Assembly: GCA_020050695.1 (NCBI GenBank)
Contig: JAGVKI010000244.1
Span: forward strand, 1 to 6,900
Origin: Alphaproteobacteria bacterium
Lineage (GTDB): Bacteria; Pseudomonadota; Alphaproteobacteria; Rickettsiales; SXRF01
DNA length: 6,900 nucleotides
Reading direction: 5' to 3'
Positions 6,724 to 6,900 of the stretch are shown here, piece after piece (the stretch's first letter is position 1; every line of letters starts with the position of its first letter). The notes beneath the pieces are model-generated. The model made no database searches. It was not told the origin of the DNA and was given only the letters and a program-made list of their open reading frames with translations. The position numbers and the translations under genes are program-made.

Positions 6724-6900
6724 CAGCCAAACTTCTTATGATACCAGGTGCGCGCCTGGTGTTTGGCCTTCTCGATCTTCATGACATCATTGATGCGGCG
6801 ATCCAGGAACGCCCAGGTGTTTTCAAAGCCGGGGCTGCGGTCATCCAGCCAGTAGACCAGCGTTGAAGAGTACACGCCCGCCAGCGTAAGCCGCTTGGTA
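6723..6900 (-). CDS. COQ9-family protein, C-terminal 58 residues (start is beyond the window)
   Basis: Reading leftward from the right edge, the minus strand is open to a TGA at 6725-6723 and encodes 58 residues. They include LVYWLDDRSPGFENTWAFL and then DRRINDVMKIEKAK, ending in a basic tail (WYHKKFG). This matches the C-terminal signature of the COQ9 family (YWLDDRS, then TWAFLDRRI-x-DVM). COQ9 proteins have a TetR-like fold and bind lipids. In mitochondria they present quinone intermediates to the COQ7 hydroxylase, and the alphaproteobacterial members are presumed to help ubiquinone synthesis. Only the C-terminal third or less is visible, and the gene is convergent with the pseudopilin gene. 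Bacterial members have been annotated as rpsU-divergently transcribed proteins, so rpsU may lie further right, but that is not visible here. Confidence 0.88.
   Translation of the reverse strand, partial: TKRLTLAGVYSSTLVYWLDDRSPGFENTWAFLDRRINDVMKIEKAKHQARTWYHKKFG

Overview
The window looks like part of an alphaproteobacterial chromosome. The evidence is a mitochondrial-type (heterotetrameric E1) pyruvate dehydrogenase (PDH) gene set and, at the right edge, the C-terminus of a COQ9-family ubiquinone-biosynthesis protein, a family largely confined to Alphaproteobacteria and mitochondria. Base composition is close to balanced. I cannot name a genus. No tRNA, rRNA, CRISPR array, insertion sequence or phage gene is visible.

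Bases 1-4986 are a PDH gene cluster, all on the + strand: the C-terminal three quarters of pdhB (E1 beta), an unrecognised 209-residue gene, pdhC (E2), an unrecognised 109-residue gene, a small exported NTF2/SnoaL-like protein, and lpdA (E3). Gaps between these genes are 1 to 31 bases with no terminator between them, so they probably form one transcript. pdhA is expected just left of the window. E1 decarboxylates pyruvate, the E2 lipoyl arm carries the acetyl group to CoA, and E3 reoxidises the lipoyl group with NAD+. The unusual point is that three non-PDH genes sit between the enzyme subunits.

Bases 5002-5754 encode a 2-oxoglutarate/Fe(II) oxygenase of the prolyl-4-hydroxylase type, 15 bases after lpdA and probably in the same transcript. 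Bases 5811-6581 encode a type IV pilin-like (pseudopilin) protein with a short prepilin leader, standing apart from any other pilus or secretion gene in view.

Bases 6582-6722 are non-coding, between two convergent genes. They hold a long, imperfect but strong hairpin (6600-6680) ending in a T run, best read as the terminator of the + strand genes and possibly a repeated palindromic element. A weaker inverted repeat follows at 6691-6723. From 6723 to the right edge, the minus strand carries the C-terminal 58 residues of a COQ9-family protein.

The most promising material for something new is the pair of unknown genes inside the PDH cluster, above all the 209-residue protein between pdhB and pdhC, which may contain an internal duplication. 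I see no clear evidence of a wholly new multi-gene system.
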